Notes: generated by a model from the sequence alone, not told the origin. A stretch of DNA of 64,000 nt from Rhizobium ecuadorense (GCF_001187535.1 NZ_LFIO01001075.1:1-64000); one strand, 5' to 3'. Positions 24,764 through 34,649 are shown, numbered from the stretch's first letter. Numbers and translations are program-made.

Positions 24764-25531
24764 TTATTTTGCGGCCTCCTCGATGAGGTCTGCCACCTTC
24801 TGCGGCTGCGAAACCATCACGACGTGGGAAGCGCCCTCGACCACGACAGTCCGCTTGGACCCCGCCCGCTCGGCCATGAAGCCGAGGGCTGCCGCCGGAA
24901 TGTTCTTGTCGTCGGTGCCGTAGACAAACCACGACGGCAGCTTCTTCCAGGCGGGCTCGCCCGACTTTTCGTTGAGAGCCGCGTCGGTGACCGGCCGTTG
25001 CGCCGCCGCCATCAGGGCAGCCTGTTCAGCCGGCACGTCGCTGGCGAACTGGTCATGGAATTTCGCCTGGTCGATATAAAGATCAACGCCGCCCCCGCTC
25101 AGCTTCACCGGCGCCGCAAGCGCGGCACCCAGCGTGCCGCCGGGAAACTTGCCGGCGAGATCGGCAACCGATTCCCCTGTATCAGGTGCGAAGGCCGCGA
25201 CATAGACCAGGGACTTGACGTTGTCGTGGCCGTTTGCGGCAGTCGAGATCACCTGCCCGCCATAGGAATGGCCGACGAGGACGACCGGACCGGCGATGCT
25301 GGCGACCACGTCGGAAACATAGGCGGCGTCATTGGAAACGCCGCGCAGCGGGTTGGCGGCAGCCACGATCGGGAAACCGTCCTTGCGCAGGATTTCGACC
25401 ACGCCGTTCCAGCTGGAGGAATCGGCAAAGGCGCCGTGGACGAGGACGACGGTCGGCTTGGCCGGCTCGGCAACGGCAGTTCCGGAAAGAAGCGCGCCCG
25501 CCAGGGCGACGACAGCAGCAAACTTCAACAT
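24764..25531 (-). CDS. Secreted alpha/beta hydrolase
   Basis: 255 aa with signal peptide (MLKFAAVVALAGALLSGTAVA). Hydrolase features: VLVHGAFADSSSW, nucleophile elbow GHSYGGQ, catalytic Asp in YGTDDKNIP and His in GASHVVMVSQP. It resembles the salicylate-esterase/EstC-like family often found under MarR/OhrR control in rhizobia. It is divergent from the OhrR-like gene with mirrored operators between them, so it is probably induced by the same signal. Confidence 0.85.
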   Translation of the reverse strand: MLKFAAVVALAGALLSGTAVAEPAKPTVVLVHGAFADSSSWNGVVEILRKDGFPIVAAANPLRGVSNDAAYVSDVVASIAGPVVLVGHSYGGQVISTAANGHDNVKSLVYVAAFAPDTGESVADLAGKFPGGTLGAALAAPVKLSGGGVDLYIDQAKFHDQFASDVPAEQAALMAAAQRPVTDAALNEKSGEPAWKKLPSWFVYGTDDKNIPAAALGFMAERAGSKRTVVVEGASHVVMVSQPQKVADLIEEAAK

Positions 25532-25638
25532 TGGTCATTTCCTTTCGTCGGTTCGGTTTGACTTAGATTCGGGGAAGGCGATCACTCGTTTCCGCATCTC
25601 CGACGCGGCAGGCCGCTCGCATTCTCGATATCGTATAG

Positions 25639-25722
25639 TTTGCAGGCTATTTATTTGTGCACGATCTAAATAGGCCAGCGAAGCCGAGACGTCAATAGCT
25701 TGCAAATAGATCGCGCACAAAT
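25639..25722. promoter_or_regulatory. Mirrored OhrR/MarR-type operators
   Basis: A 16-bp element ATTTGTGCACGATCTA (25653-25668) recurs inverted with one change at 25707-25722. A 13-bp element TTTGCAGGCTATT (25639-25651) recurs inverted with one change at 25694-25706. The order of the two elements is swapped between copies. Both lie between the divergent hydrolase and OhrR-like genes, so one copy probably serves each promoter. Confidence 0.65.
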
Positions 25723-25748
25723 TATATTGATGCCTGAGGAGTAAGGTG

Positions 25749-26219
25749 ATGAACGACGCCACACCAGATGATCTCGCCGACCTGCCGAAGGTGGATGAAA
25801 TGCTCTGCTTTTCAATCTATTCGGCAGGCCATGCCTTTAACCAGCTTTACCGCCCGCTGCTCGACGAGTTGGATCTCACCTATCCACAATTCCTGGTGAT
25901 GACCACTTTATGGGTGCATGACGACCGCACGGTGAAAGATCTGGGCGAGACGCTGTTTCTTGACTCGAGCACCCTCACCCCGCTGTTGAAGCGGCTGGAA
26001 AATGCCGGCCTCGTCACCCGCAACCGAAATCCCGCCGATGAGCGCCAGGTCCTGCTGCGCCTGACGAAGGAGGGGCACGCCTTGAAGAGCCGTGCCGCCC
26101 ATGTGTTCGACTGCATCGGAAAAGCCGTCGGTCTCGACGCCACGACCGTCAACACGATTCGGGAAACGATCGCGTCCATCCGCGACAACATTCAGAAGAA
26201 GAACAAGGAAGAGACCTGA
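25749..26219 (+). CDS. OhrR-like MarR-family regulator
   Basis: 156 aa. The N-terminal LCFSIYSAGHAFNQLYRPLL contains the conserved reactive Cys of OhrR (residue ~21). The winged helix reads DLGETLFLDSSTLTPLLKRLENAGLVTRNRNPADERQVLLRLT. It should sense organic peroxides or a similar oxidant and release its operators. GAGGAG precedes the ATG; a GTG one codon upstream is the alternative. Its divergent target is a secreted hydrolase, not Ohr, so the inducer may differ from classical OhrR. Confidence 0.85.
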   Translation: MNDATPDDLADLPKVDEMLCFSIYSAGHAFNQLYRPLLDELDLTYPQFLVMTTLWVHDDRTVKDLGETLFLDSSTLTPLLKRLENAGLVTRNRNPADERQVLLRLTKEGHALKSRAAHVFDCIGKAVGLDATTVNTIRETIASIRDNIQKKNKEET

Positions 26220-26465
26220 CGCGGCGCGGCGCCCGCGCGTCATCGCCAAGCCCGAACGATTTCCGTCGACAAGCCGATGGCATATTGTACGATCCGTCTG
26301 CCGGCGCCCCGCCGCCGGACGCGCGTCGACCGCGGCCGCCGTACGGCCGGAAGATGCCGGCGCTCACAATTTTGCCTAAGCCTCACGCAGGCGTGAACGC
26401 GCCGCCATTGCCATTCCGCCGCGCCGAGGTACGTCAATCGTGTTTTCGATGGAGGAGGAATTTCA

Positions 26466-27524
26466 ATGGAATATCGTCTGCTCGGCCGTTCAGGCCTCAA
26501 GATTTCGACTTTGACCATGGGCACGATGACCTTCGGCGGCGTCGGATGGGCGAAGACCGTCGGGGACCTCGGCGTCTCCGAGGCGCGCAAGATGATCGAT
26601 ATGTGCATCGATGCCGGCATCAACCTTATTGACACCGCCAATGCCTATTCCAACGGCGAATGCGAAAACATCATCGGCGACGTGCTCTCCGGCAAGCGGC
26701 CGCAAGGCGTGCTGCTTGCCACCAAGGCCCGTTTCGGCATGGGTGACGGCCCGAACGACCAGGGCCTGTCGCGCTACCACCTGATCCGCGAATGCGAAGC
26801 CAGCCTGAAACGCTTGAAGACCGATGTCATCGATCTCTATCAGGTGCATGAATGGGACGGCCAGACCCCGCTCGAAGAGACGATGGAAGCCTTGAACACG
26901 CTGATCAGGCAGGGCAAGGTGCGTTACGTCGGCTGCTCGAACTATTCCGGCTGGCACATCATGAAGGCGCTCGGCATCGCCAACGAGCACCGCTACCAGC
27001 GCTTCGTCAGCCAGCAGATCCATTATACGCTGGAAGCCCGCGACGCCGAATATGAGCTGCTGCCGATCTCGATCGACCAGGGCCTCGGCGTGCTGGTCTG
27101 GAGCCCGCTTGCCGGCGGCCTGCTTTCCGGCAAACACCGCCGCAACCAGGCCGCACCCGAAGGCACGCGCCAGTTCGCCGGCTGGACCGAACCGCCGATC
27201 CGCGACGAGAACCGCCTCTGGAACATCGTCGAGACGCTGGTGGCGATCGGTGAAGAACGCGGCGTCTCGGCCGCTCAAGTGGCGCTCGCCTGGCTGATCG
27301 GCCGCAAGGCGGTGACCTCGGTCATCATCGGCGGCCGCACCGAAGCCCAGTTCCGCGACAACATCGCCGCCGCCGAACTGAAGCTCACGGACGAGGAGCG
27401 CAAACGCCTCGATGCCGTCAGCCTGCCGCCGGTGATCTATCCCTACTGGCACCAGCTGAACACGGCGAGCGACAGGCTTGGTGAAGCCGATCTCGAGCTG
27501 TTCGGCCCGCATCTCCAGCGATAG
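26466..27524 (+). CDS. Aldo/keto reductase
   Basis: 352 aa AKR (TIM barrel) with NADPH. The catalytic tetrad is visible: Asp in NLIDTANAYSNGE, the Tyr of that motif, Lys in LLATKARFGM and His in DLYQVHEWDG. The C-terminal cofactor segment is VTSVIIGGRTEAQFRDNIAA. It resembles the general bacterial AKR11/12 group; the substrate is unknown. A strong GGAGGAGGAA precedes the ATG. The 246 bases upstream show no gene. Confidence 0.88.
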   Translation: MEYRLLGRSGLKISTLTMGTMTFGGVGWAKTVGDLGVSEARKMIDMCIDAGINLIDTANAYSNGECENIIGDVLSGKRPQGVLLATKARFGMGDGPNDQGLSRYHLIRECEASLKRLKTDVIDLYQVHEWDGQTPLEETMEALNTLIRQGKVRYVGCSNYSGWHIMKALGIANEHRYQRFVSQQIHYTLEARDAEYELLPISIDQGLGVLVWSPLAGGLLSGKHRRNQAAPEGTRQFAGWTEPPIRDENRLWNIVETLVAIGEERGVSAAQVALAWLIGRKAVTSVIIGGRTEAQFRDNIAAAELKLTDEERKRLDAVSLPPVIYPYWHQLNTASDRLGEADLELFGPHLQR

Positions 27525-27669
27525 ACGGTCACCACGGCACCGTGGCCGGCAGTATCGGTGACGGCAAGAGCGAAACGGCGAACGGTGGACGACGATCTTC
27601 TGATTGGCGCTGGCTGGCTCCCGCTGGGGAGAAGGGACTCGTGGCAGCGTATCGCCCAACCTACAACAA

Positions 27670-28890
27670 TCAGCCGCCGATCTCGGCCGAGATCAGCGCG
27701 CCCAGGCGGCCGATACCGTCCTCGATCATCTGCTCGTTGGCGCAGGAGAAGCTGACGCGGAACGTGTTGGCGCCGGAACCGTCGGCGAAGAAGGCTTTGC
27801 CGGGCACGAAGGCGACCTTGGCGGTTTCGAGCGATTTCGCCAGAAGCTTGGCGCCGTCCATACTCTCCGGCAGCGTGATCCAGATGAACATGCCGCCTTC
27901 CGGCTTGGTCCAGCTGGTGCCTTCGGGCATGTATTTCTCGAGCGCGGCCAGCATGCAGTCGCGGCGCTTGCTGTAGGCGGCCTTGATCTTCGCGACCTGC
28001 GCGTCGAAGCCGCACTCGGCGACATCCGATATCGCCATCTGGTTGATCGTCGAGGAATGCAGGTCGGCGGCCTGCTTCATCAGCACCAGCTTACGGATGA
28101 CGGGGGCATTGGCGACGATGAAGCCGACACGAAGGCCGGGCGCCAGCGTCTTGGAAAAGCTGCCGCAATAGATCGTGCGCGTATCGTTGATATGGCCCTT
28201 TTCGGCGATCTCCAACGCCAGGATCGGCGGGATCGGATCGCCGTCGTAACGCAGCGACTGATAGGCCGCGTCTTCGATGACGGCGACGTCGAGGTCTTCG
28301 GCCAGTGCCAAAACCTTCCGGCGGCCCTCAAGATCGACCGTTTCGCCGGTCGGATTGGAGAAGTCGGCGGAGAGATAGGCGAATTTCACCTTGCCGCCGG
28401 CTGCCGCTGCAGCCGCACGGTAGGACTCCGGTGTCCGGTTGCCGTTCGGCGTCAGCTGGTCGTAGGCCGGTTCATAGGCGTTGAAGGCCTGCAGCGCACC
28501 GAGATAGGTCGGCCATGTGACCAGCGCGGTATCACCAGGCGACAGGAACAGCTTGCCGAGATAATCGAGCCCCTGCTGCGAGCCGGAGACGATGAAGACA
28601 TTGTCGAGTTCGCAGGGGATACCGAGATCGGTCATCTGCCCGATCAGCCATTCGCGCAGCGGCTTGTAGCCTTCGCTGACCGAATATTGCAGCGCAGAAT
28701 TGACGGCAGCGCCGTCGAAGATATCGGCATAGGCCTGCTTGAACTCCCGATCGGGAAACAGCGCCGGATCAGGAATGCCGCCGGCAAAGGAAATGATATC
28801 GGGCCGGTCGAGAAGTTTCAGGAGCTCGCGGATCTCGGATGCGCGCATGCGCGACGAGCGCGACGCAAACATGGTGTCCCAGTTCAGCAT
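27670..28890 (-). CDS. PLP-dependent class I/II aminotransferase (2-aminoadipate-type)
   Basis: 406 aa fold-type I aminotransferase. Features: substrate-loop FAGGIPDPALFP, VSGSQQGLDYLGKL, SADFSNPTGETV and the PLP-Lys motif GSFSKTLAPGLRVGF. It resembles the LysN/ARO8-like group (2-aminoadipate or branched/aromatic amino acids). It is divergent from the branched-chain aminotransferase gene, with palindromes in the spacer. Confidence 0.87.
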   Translation of the reverse strand: MLNWDTMFASRSSRMRASEIRELLKLLDRPDIISFAGGIPDPALFPDREFKQAYADIFDGAAVNSALQYSVSEGYKPLREWLIGQMTDLGIPCELDNVFIVSGSQQGLDYLGKLFLSPGDTALVTWPTYLGALQAFNAYEPAYDQLTPNGNRTPESYRAAAAAAGGKVKFAYLSADFSNPTGETVDLEGRRKVLALAEDLDVAVIEDAAYQSLRYDGDPIPPILALEIAEKGHINDTRTIYCGSFSKTLAPGLRVGFIVANAPVIRKLVLMKQAADLHSSTINQMAISDVAECGFDAQVAKIKAAYSKRRDCMLAALEKYMPEGTSWTKPEGGMFIWITLPESMDGAKLLAKSLETAKVAFVPGKAFFADGSGANTFRVSFSCANEQMIEDGIGRLGALISAEIGG

Positions 28891-28932
28891 GGGGTTTCCT
28901 CGTATTTTCTATTCCTGACAGATGACCACGCC

Positions 28933-28980
28933 AGGAAATTTATGTCAACAATACTGACCTATTTTCTTGTCATGGTGACA
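28933..28980. promoter_or_regulatory. TGTCA-type palindromes between two aminotransferase genes
   Basis: TGTCA-TGG-TGACA (28968-28980) is a perfect 5-bp-arm palindrome; TGTCA...TGACC (28933-28949) is a second, imperfect one. Spacing and AT-rich context next to the 28890 start suggest an operator (GntR- or Lrp-like). The rest of the 317-base gap (28891-29207) holds no gene I can support. Confidence 0.4.
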
Positions 28981-29207
28981 TGTTGGAATCGTATATTCAA
29001 AAGCCTTTGGATGATCGGGATTTCAGTTGATGCAACCGCCATCCGATATCGAAGGCGCCCGGTTGCGAATTTGCTGCTCGACGTCAGCCACATCAAGCGA
29101 TTATTCCTCTGATCAAAGTCGAAACCGGCTGATTCAGACCCTTCCAAGACCAGCTCGGCGGCGGTAGTGTCGCCGCCACTATTCAATTTACTATCAAGGT
29201 GCCAGAA

Positions 29208-30302
29208 ATGACGTCAGCCTCTCCTGAAATCAAAATCGAACTCCACAAGTCTCCCGTCCCGGACGCCGATCGCATTCAGGCACTCGAAGCGCCCGGCTTC
29301 GGCAAGCTCTTCACGGATCATATGGTCCTGGCACGATGGACTGCGGACAAGGGCTGGCACGATGCAAAGGTTACGCCGAGGCGACCCCTGGAGCTCGATC
29401 CTGCGAGCGCCGTGCTGCACTATGCTCAGGAAATCTTCGAGGGCATGAAAGCCTACAAGGCGGATGATGGCCGGATTCTGCTCTTTCGGCCTGAAGAGAA
29501 CGCACGCCGCTTCGCGCAATCGGCGACCCGCATGGCGATGCCTCCCGTGCCCGAAGAACTCTTCCTGAAGGCGGTCGAAGAACTGGTCCGTGTCGACAAG
29601 GCCTGGATACCCACAGGCGACGCCAGCCTCTACCTTCGCCCCTTCATGTTCGCCAACGAGGCGTTTCTCGGCGTTCGTCCGGCTCAGGAATATGTCTTCT
29701 GCATCATCGCCTCTCCGGTCGGCGCTTACTTCAAGGGCGGCGCGAAGGCGGTTTCCCTATGGGTCGAGACCGAATATACCCGTGCGGCCGCCGGCGGCAC
29801 AGGCGCCGCAAAATGCGGCGGAAACTACGCAGCCAGCCTCGTGGCGCAAGCCGAGGCGACCAAAAAGGGTTGCGATCAGGTGGTCTTCCTTGATGCCGCA
29901 GAGCATCGCTGGGTCGAAGAACTCGGCGGCATGAACGTCTTCTTCGTGATGAACGATGGATCGGTGGTGACCCCGCCCCTTGGCGGCACGATCCTGCCGG
30001 GCATCACCCGGGCTTCCGTGATCGTGCTCGCCGAAGAAAGGGGCTTGCGTGTCGAGCAGCGCCCCTACTCGTTCGCGGAATGGCAAGACGACGCTGCCAG
30101 CGGCAGGCTCGTCGAAGCGTTCGCTTGCGGCACTGCCGCAGTCCTGGCGGGCATCGGCCTGGTTCGACATGCCGGCGGTGAGTTTCTGGTCGGAGACGGA
30201 CAGACCGGCAAGTTGACCAGCGAACTGCGCCAGCAACTCGTCAGTCTGCAGAAGGGCGTAACGAACGATGAGCATGACTGGACGCGCCTCATCCCGAGCT
30301 GA
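29208..30302 (+). CDS. Branched-chain amino acid aminotransferase
   Basis: 364 aa fold-type IV aminotransferase of the long BCAT group. Features: HYAQEIFEGMKAYKADDGRILLFRPEENARRF, TGDASLYLRPFMFA, the PLP-Lys motif TGAAKCGGNYAASL, LGGMNVFFV, and ACGTAAVLAGIG near the end. It interconverts Leu/Ile/Val and their 2-oxo acids. The ATG at 29208 is chosen; a GTG three codons earlier is possible. ilvC lies 2.4 kb away but is not in the same operon. Confidence 0.88.
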   Translation: MTSASPEIKIELHKSPVPDADRIQALEAPGFGKLFTDHMVLARWTADKGWHDAKVTPRRPLELDPASAVLHYAQEIFEGMKAYKADDGRILLFRPEENARRFAQSATRMAMPPVPEELFLKAVEELVRVDKAWIPTGDASLYLRPFMFANEAFLGVRPAQEYVFCIIASPVGAYFKGGAKAVSLWVETEYTRAAAGGTGAAKCGGNYAASLVAQAEATKKGCDQVVFLDAAEHRWVEELGGMNVFFVMNDGSVVTPPLGGTILPGITRASVIVLAEERGLRVEQRPYSFAEWQDDAASGRLVEAFACGTAAVLAGIGLVRHAGGEFLVGDGQTGKLTSELRQQLVSLQKGVTNDEHDWTRLIPS

Positions 30303-30419
30303 ACTTCGGACGTTCCACGCGACCGGCGGCGTCAACACCGACAGGTGGGCGCCGCTCTCCGTCGCCCGCAAAGCCGTCGGGCTAGGAGATATAGTCCGTT
30401 CTCGCCGGAGCGATCAATG

Positions 30420-30533
30420 TATCGTACCGACGATCGTGCAGCTCGAGCTTACCACCATGATGCGGATATTCTGACCTGCGACGCCGATTTCAAGGATTTC
30501 GAACGCGGCGTCTATATCGATAAAAAAGACTGA
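30420..30533 (+). pseudogene. Remnant of a PIN-domain (VapC-type) toxin
   Basis: The frame ending at 30533 reads ARAYHHDADILTCDADFKDF followed by ERGVYIDKKD, which matches the C-terminal end of PIN-domain toxins (the D-A-D-ILTCDADF acidic motif). No PIN N-terminus or start codon precedes it in frame, and no antitoxin is seen. It looks like a decayed toxin next to the intact parDE pair. Confidence 0.45.
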
Positions 30534-30649
30534 CCTCGATGTGACCCAAGTGTTCGACGGCGGCGCATAACGCTTCTATCATAAAGTGGGAAATGGTAAT
30601 CTGGCATCGGGGACGCCGAAACCGGCATGGACGGACGGCACTGAATTCA

Positions 30650-30898
30650 ATGGCGAAAATGACGATCTCCCTTCCGGATAATCTGACGGACTACGTCGCA
30701 CGCCGTGTTGCAAGCGGCAGATATAGCAGCGCCAGCGCCTATCTGGCGGAACTCGTCCTGAAGGATCAGAACCACCGCAAGCTCGATGACGAAGAAGTGC
30801 GCGAGATTCTGAGGCTGGCTGAGGAAAGCGGCATCAGCGACCGGCGCATTGCCGATATTCTGATGGAAACAAAGGCGAAGCTGCGTGACCACCTATAG
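30650..30898 (+). CDS. parD: ParD-type antitoxin
   Basis: 82 aa with an N-terminal ribbon-helix-helix (MTISLPDNLTDYVARRVASGRYSSASAYLAELVL) that binds DNA and a helical C-terminus that should wrap ParE. Its stop overlaps the toxin start. Such pairs are normally autorepressed by the antitoxin-toxin complex. The longer upstream frame lacks family similarity, so the ATG at 30650 is used. Confidence 0.85.
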   Translation: MAKMTISLPDNLTDYVARRVASGRYSSASAYLAELVLKDQNHRKLDDEEVREILRLAEESGISDRRIADILMETKAKLRDHL

Positions 30899-31214
30899 GC
30901 TGACCCGAACCGCAGACGCCGTGCTGTCGGGCATCGACGAATATGCCAGCCTGCATTTCGGCGAGGCGCAGGCGGATGCCTATCTTCTCGATTGGGACAG
31001 GATTTTCGTGCTTCTTTCGCGCGTGCCCTCCATGGGAGATGAGTGCGACGAACTCGGCGCCGGCCTCCGCCGCCTCCTCCACATGCGCCACGTCGCCTTC
31101 TACCGCGAAATACCGGACGGTATCCTCGTCATCGATATCATCGGCGCCGACCGGCTTCCCGAAAGACATCTTCAATCCAAACGACGCTCCCCGACGGCCG
31201 ACCCGCATGCCTAG
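30885..31214 (+). CDS. parE: ParE-type toxin (RelE/ParE superfamily)
   Basis: 109 aa, GTG start overlapping the parD end by 14 bases. The family pattern is clear: YRLTRTADAVLSGIDEYASLHFGEAQADAYLLDW, then MGDECDELGAGLRRLLHMRHVAFYREIPDGILVIDIIGADR. ParE toxins act on DNA gyrase. The last ~15 residues are a basic tail. Its 3' end overlaps the methyltransferase gene by 8 bases. Confidence 0.85.
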   Translation: MTTYRLTRTADAVLSGIDEYASLHFGEAQADAYLLDWDRIFVLLSRVPSMGDECDELGAGLRRLLHMRHVAFYREIPDGILVIDIIGADRLPERHLQSKRRSPTADPHA

Positions 31215-31794
31215 TGACAGCACCTCCGCCTTTTACGAAGAAAACGCCGAGACATACGCCAACCGGGCGCGCAGCCTGCCGAAGCAGCAGCTCGATGCCT
31301 TCCTCGCCGGTATTGCATCGGGTGGCGCAATCCTCGAACTCGGCTGCGGTGGCGGCCAGGACAGCGCCTACATGCTGTCGCAGGGTTTCGACGTGACACC
31401 GACGGATGGCTCAGCCGAGCTTGCCAGACAGGCGGAAGCGCTGATCGGCAGGCCTGTGAAGGTCATGCTGTTCCAGGAGCTCGACGCCGACAGCGCCTTC
31501 GACGGCGTCTGGGCGCATGCAAGCCTTCTCCATGTCCCGAGGCTTGAGCTGCCCGATGTCTTCGCCCGCATCCGCCGGGCGCTGAAAATCGGCGGCCTCC
31601 TTCACGCAAGTTTCAAGGCGGGAGACGCGGAAGGCCATGACGGCTTCGGGCGCTACTACAACTACCCCTCCGCCGAGTGGCTGTCGGAGCTTCTGACGAA
31701 GGACGGCTGGCGCAACCTCGCCATCGCCGAACACGACGGCGGCGGCTACGACGGCAAGCCGACCCGCTGGCTGACAATCAGTGCGGAGCGGTAG
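31207..31794 (+). CDS. Class I SAM-dependent methyltransferase
   Basis: 195 aa. SAM-binding motif I is ILELGCGGGQDSAYML, motif II PTDGSAEL, and DGVWAHASLLHVPR is the motif IV region typical of small Methyltransf_11/25 proteins. The substrate is unknown. The ATG overlaps the parE end by 8 bases, so it may be transcribed with parDE, which is uncommon for a toxin-antitoxin unit. Confidence 0.82.
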   Translation: MPSDSTSAFYEENAETYANRARSLPKQQLDAFLAGIASGGAILELGCGGGQDSAYMLSQGFDVTPTDGSAELARQAEALIGRPVKVMLFQELDADSAFDGVWAHASLLHVPRLELPDVFARIRRALKIGGLLHASFKAGDAEGHDGFGRYYNYPSAEWLSELLTKDGWRNLAIAEHDGGGYDGKPTRWLTISAER

Positions 31795-31887
31795 AGGCAG
31801 AGGTCCGAAACCATTTGATCGGAACTGTTTCACGACCTTGAACCGAAAAACGCTCGCTGTGCAAGGATCGGAGGCCTCCCGAGATTA

Positions 31888-32649
31888 TCACTCCAGCGTT
31901 TCAACGCGAAAAGGCAAACGCCGCAACTCTCCGATTTCGTCGAGGAGGCGATCGACGATCCAATGCCGCTGCGGCGGCATCGCATCAATCAGACCGATAA
32001 ATGCATTTTCAACGATATCGCTCTTGATCCATTCGAGGACAAGATGACGATCTGCCGATGCGATGTCCTGCCAGAACCCCGTGCCCCTGTAGAGGCTTTT
32101 GAGATCAGCGCCGGCGAGTTGCAGAAGGGCGTTCGGCGTCGGCTGCTTCAGCCACAGATCAAGGCATGCCCGGAACTGAAGATCGAGCTTCGCCATTGCG
32201 ACTATCCAGTCCCAAGCCGATGCATCAAAATCGGGATCCTGCAACCTCTTATAGGCCCAGGCCGAGTAGAAGAAATTCGCGATTGCCGTCCGCTCGGCTA
32301 CCGGCCATTGCTGCCAGTCGCACGATAGAAGCTTGGAAGCGATGATGGGCGGCTCGAAACCATATGCTGACGCGCCCAAGACGGCGCAGTGGAGAATACG
32401 CGGCAGAAAGTGCCTGAAATCATCGACCGAGCCGACGGTCGTTATCGCACTTGCCGCATACGGGCCGAGTGCCGCTGCATCGATCTCTCGCAAAGGCGCC
32501 GACCTAAGGGCCGCCAGAATTTTCTCGGCATCACGGAGCGGTGAAGCGTCCAGCGAAGATGGAAACGGATATTCGAAGAATGTGGGATAGAGGGTCTTAA
32601 GGCTATCTTCCAGGTCCTGCTTTGCCGTCAGCACAATCGTTTCAAGCAC
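31888..32649 (-). CDS. Hypothetical soluble helical protein
   Basis: 253 aa with no signal peptide or membrane segment. It is rich in Trp, Leu and Ala, and alternates helices and short loops (ILHCAVLGASAYGFEPPIIASKLL, ERTAIANFFYSAWAYKRLQDPDF, RHWIVDRLLDEIGELRRLPF). It may be a HEAT-like or immunity-type protein, but I do not recognise a family. A GTG start is chosen because AGGGGA precedes it. It ends near the methyltransferase in a convergent arrangement. Confidence 0.6.
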   Translation of the reverse strand: MLETIVLTAKQDLEDSLKTLYPTFFEYPFPSSLDASPLRDAEKILAALRSAPLREIDAAALGPYAASAITTVGSVDDFRHFLPRILHCAVLGASAYGFEPPIIASKLLSCDWQQWPVAERTAIANFFYSAWAYKRLQDPDFDASAWDWIVAMAKLDLQFRACLDLWLKQPTPNALLQLAGADLKSLYRGTGFWQDIASADRHLVLEWIKSDIVENAFIGLIDAMPPQRHWIVDRLLDEIGELRRLPFRVETLE

Positions 32650-32688
32650 GTCAGATCCCCTATGGCAGCTTCGACAACGGACCAATAG

Positions 32689-32724
32689 CAAAAGAGGCCG
32701 GAGCTTTCACTCCGGCCTCTTTTG
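32689..32724. terminator. Strong terminator between ilvC and the hypothetical gene
   Basis: AAAGAGGCCGGAG (32691-32703) pairs with CTCCGGCCTCTTT with a 6-base CTTTCA loop. A-run and T-run flank the stem, so it can work in either direction. It lies just past the ilvC stop on the minus strand. Confidence 0.85.
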
Positions 32725-32743
32725 TTTATTTCATCGGAACCGC

Positions 32744-33799
<1,056 letters not shown>

Positions 33800-33813
33800 T
33801 CATTAAGGCGAAA

Positions 33814-34479
33814 TCAGCCGAGAACCGGCATCTCCGCCAGAACCTTGTCCGTGCCGTAAAGCCGGAGGAAGGCGGTCACCGCCCTCTCCGCTTGACGCGC
33901 GGTATCCTTGAGGCCGGGTTCCCCGAGCAGCATGCGCACATGCAGGTCGGAAACAACAAGGCCGTAAAGCGTGTGATAAGCCTCATCGGCATCGGAAAAC
34001 CGCAGCAGCCCCGCCCTCTTTCCGGCATCGATCAGCGCCATGGCGCGGCGGTCGATCTGCCGGCGGCCGCGCTCCAGCAGCAGCTTGCCGAGCTTCGAAC
34101 CGTCGCGGTTCGATTGGCCGATCGCCAGCCGGTTCAGCGCCAGCGAGACGTCGCCGGCCAGAACCTCCAGCAGGTCGCGCGCGAAAATGACCACATGGTC
34201 ATGCAGGCTCGCCGCCGTCAGCCGCTCGCCGTTGCGCTCGAAGGTGCGCACCTTGCTTGCCTGATAGGCAATCATCGCCGAGAGCAGACCGTCGCGATCG
34301 CCGAACCACTTGTAGAGGCTTTCCTTGGAGCAATTGGCGGCGCGCGCCACCCCCGAGGTCGTCAGCGCCTTCTCGCCGCCATCGACGAGCAGCCGCAGCG
34401 CCTGCTCCAGAACGGCGTTCTGGCGCGGCGAAAATTCGCTCGGCTCTGCAGTATCGACGGACACGGTCACGGCTCCCAT
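33814..34479 (-). CDS. TetR-family regulator
   Basis: 221 aa. N-terminal HTH (RQNAVLEQALRLLVDGGEKALTTSGVARAANCSKESLYKWFGDRDGLLSAMI) and a helical ligand domain with a TetR_C-like end. Its start lies 3 bases from the perfect palindrome at 34483-34498, so it almost certainly represses itself. Other targets may be ilvC downstream or the secreted-protein gene on the other side. Ligand unknown. Confidence 0.85.
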   Translation of the reverse strand: MGAVTVSVDTAEPSEFSPRQNAVLEQALRLLVDGGEKALTTSGVARAANCSKESLYKWFGDRDGLLSAMIAYQASKVRTFERNGERLTAASLHDHVVIFARDLLEVLAGDVSLALNRLAIGQSNRDGSKLGKLLLERGRRQIDRRAMALIDAGKRAGLLRFSDADEAYHTLYGLVVSDLHVRMLLGEPGLKDTARQAERAVTAFLRLYGTDKVLAEMPVLG

Positions 34480-34482
34480 ATA

Positions 34483-34498
34483 CGTACCGTACGGTACG
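34483..34498. promoter_or_regulatory. 16-bp perfect palindrome, probable TetR operator
   Basis: CGTACCGTACGGTACG is self-complementary over its whole length, with a partial extra GTACGGT unit to the right. It touches the TetR start codon and lies between TetR and the divergent secreted-protein gene. Confidence 0.75.
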
Positions 34499-34649
34499 GT
34501 TCGTGAAGTTTATGCGACAAACCAATCGAGCCGTCAAGCAGGCCCGGCAGATTTTTATACGGGAAAGCGCCGGCAGACGCCAGAATGGGATAGGCGCGCA
34601 TCCGTCAGCACCGCATAATGTCACCCCATGCCATTGCCGGGAGCTTTCC

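Noticed and set aside
24504..24923. 139-aa plus-strand frame near the lipoprotein gene
   Set aside because: Half of it overlaps the hydrolase on the other strand, and the unique part lacks a ribosome-binding site and any recognisable pattern.
27604..29112. 502-aa plus-strand frame opposite the aminotransferase
   Set aside because: The minus strand has the PLP-Lys and substrate motifs; this frame is a shadow.
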